From Erythrocercus mccallii (taxonomy: Eukaryota; Chordata; Aves; Passeriformes; Dicruridae): a stretch of DNA of 64,000 nt. The position numbers and the translations under genes were made by a program. Below the pieces are notes generated by a model. It was not told the DNA's origin. It saw nothing but the letters and a program-made list of their open reading frames with translations, and ran no database searches. The stretch covers positions 114,133 to 178,132 of the forward strand of contig VZRG01001585.1 in assembly GCA_013397435.1 (NCBI GenBank), in the 5' to 3' direction. Shown here piece by piece: positions 62,486 to 64,000 of the stretch (position 1 is its first letter; each line of letters starts with the position of its first letter).

Positions 62486-64000
62486 CTGGGGGGGAGAAGA
62501 CCAAATCGTTAAAGGCGGGAACTGGAAAAGCGTCCATGGCACGGAGTGAGCCTCGGCGTCCTGGCAGGAGGGCGAGGGCAGCAGGGATGTCTCTGCTCAC
62601 TGCAGCAGCAACAGGAGCTCCTCAGCAGGAGCAGCGAAGGGGCTTGAGCGACACGCTGAGGGAATTGCCACCGACGACCTGCTTGAAATCCTTGTTTTCC
62701 TTGGGTTAGATAAGATGGGTGAGTATCTCCAACCGCAGCACGGTGGGTGGGTGGGTCTCTTGCAGCAGCAAGGCAAGTGCGAGCTGGGGTTTGTGTTGTT
62801 GCCAGGGCTGTAAGGAAGGTTTCAACCTACCTTGTGTTTACTCAGTCTGAAAATTCTGATTTACTCTTTTTTTTTTTTTATCACAAATTCAAATGCCCAA
62901 TGCTTGATCAAAGCATTTTCCAGTTTTGGTAGCTGATAAATGAATGAGAAAGTTTGGGGCTAGCCACAATAAACCACTTTCCCATTCAAAGTTTTGACAA
63001 TTTAATTTTGTTATTTCGTAAGTTTTGAGAAGGGAAAAGACTTCTGGTTTTACCACTGCTTAATAGTTTCATGAGTAGGAAACCATTTTTCAGATAAGGC
63101 CTTCAAATACAGAATAAATTTCTCTTGCTACTCAATCCAACCATCTCAGAAATAGTAATTAAAAAAAAGCTTTCTGCTTGTTATATAACTTCCCCTGTCC
63201 ATGGGAGGTGCTGGTTAGAACAAAGCAAGTGCATAAGACCATTTTCAACTAGTGCATTTTTATATTTGTAAAGCAGTTAACTTTTACAGTGTTTTCCACC
63301 CACATTGTATATTTTATTTCAACCTCTCCAGCAAAAAATTTTAGCATCGGAGACAGCCACTAAAATAGCAAAATATTACAAAAGGATTGTGGAATATCCA
63401 GTCCACAAAGGTGAATTTAATCTGTTTACACCCACAACCTGTTTCTGAGAGGACTCTTCATCCAGCCAGAGAACGTGCTCATGACAACCTAAACAAAACA
63501 GCTTTAATTTCATACACTGCACAAGTCCTCAAAAACAGCTTGAACACACCACCAGCCAAACAGATTTGAGAGATGCCACTTGTCAAATCATTCTGAACAA
63601 AGAGTAAATTCAGGAAAAACTGCAATCTGTCAGGAAAAAAAACAAACCACTGATACTAAAAGAAACAAAATTAATGCAGCCTCTTAGTCCTTATCATCTA
63701 ATCTCCAAAAATTCTGAGTCATCACGGCGTGTTTGCCTTGAGTCAATGAGTTATATTACTCATTACTATAACACAGCCTTACAGATGGGCTTGAATGCAA
63801 AAATTGCTGTTGTATTACTGAGCTCTCCTCTCTTCATGCATCATTCACATCCTATTATATTCTCCATCGTTATATACTATATAATAACCTTTTATTATTT
63901 TTAAGTGTTCAGCACCAGACCTGTGATCATGAGCACACAGGACTGGATCCTATGGGCTGCATGGAAACCATGGGACATGGCTCGGTGCCTATTTTGGGAT
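62486..64000 (-). other. RTN1: RTN1 upstream intron
   Basis: Sequence beyond the first reticulon-domain exon. I searched for a short RTN1-C type first exon (MDCVWSNWKS-like) and did not find one, so the promoters and first exons lie to the right of the window. No repeat was recognised. Confidence 0.7.

Overview
This is vertebrate nuclear DNA, and almost certainly bird. It has spliced genes with GT-AG introns, CpG-rich first exons next to AT-rich spacers, and about 15 CR1 LINE tails, many ending in the ATTCTGTGATT-type repeat typical of avian CR1. It also has several TG...CA solo LTRs that resemble endogenous retrovirus LTRs of songbirds. That family match is from memory, so 'passerine' is an inference and 'bird' is firm.

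The genes follow the order of human 14q23: DAAM1 > GPR135 > L3HYPDH > JKAMP > RTN1. From the left: the last two coding exons of DAAM1 (+, 291-1268) and a 2.7 kb AU-rich 3' UTR. Then about 10 kb of spacer with CR1 tails and two microsatellites. Then the intronless orphan receptor gene GPR135 (-, 14239-15519) in a CpG island. L3HYPDH (-, five exons, 17396-20243) and JKAMP (+, seven exons, 20545-25487) follow, head to head, with 301 bp between their start codons and a shared CpG-rich promoter carrying three ETS-type sites. About 31 kb of repeat-bearing spacer comes next, with a 210-base assembly gap at 41480-41689. No coding exon was recognised there, although CCDC175 occupies this position in mammals. 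The right end holds the 3' part of RTN1 (-, 57179-62485), which encodes the reticulon homology domain; its first exons lie beyond the window.

The most striking structure is in RTN1. Positions 57994-59730 and 59732-61468 are two copies of the same 1,737 bases, separated by a single N and differing at one base that I noticed. Each copy carries the same four RTN1 exons. A one-N join and near-identity through introns point to a false duplication made during assembly, probably from two haplotypes. The four exons total 315 nt and keep the reading frame, so a gene predictor could accept a protein with a repeated reticulon core.

The genes do not form one pathway. DAAM1 regulates actin in planar cell polarity, GPR135 is an orphan receptor, L3HYPDH degrades trans-3-hydroxy-L-proline, JKAMP is a membrane protein linked to JNK1 and ER-associated degradation, and RTN1 shapes ER tubules. 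No defence system, CRISPR array or other undescribed system was found. The points worth checking are the RTN1 duplication, the absent CCDC175, a GC-AG intron in L3HYPDH, an antisense LTR beside a JKAMP exon, and a palindromic CR1 pair.
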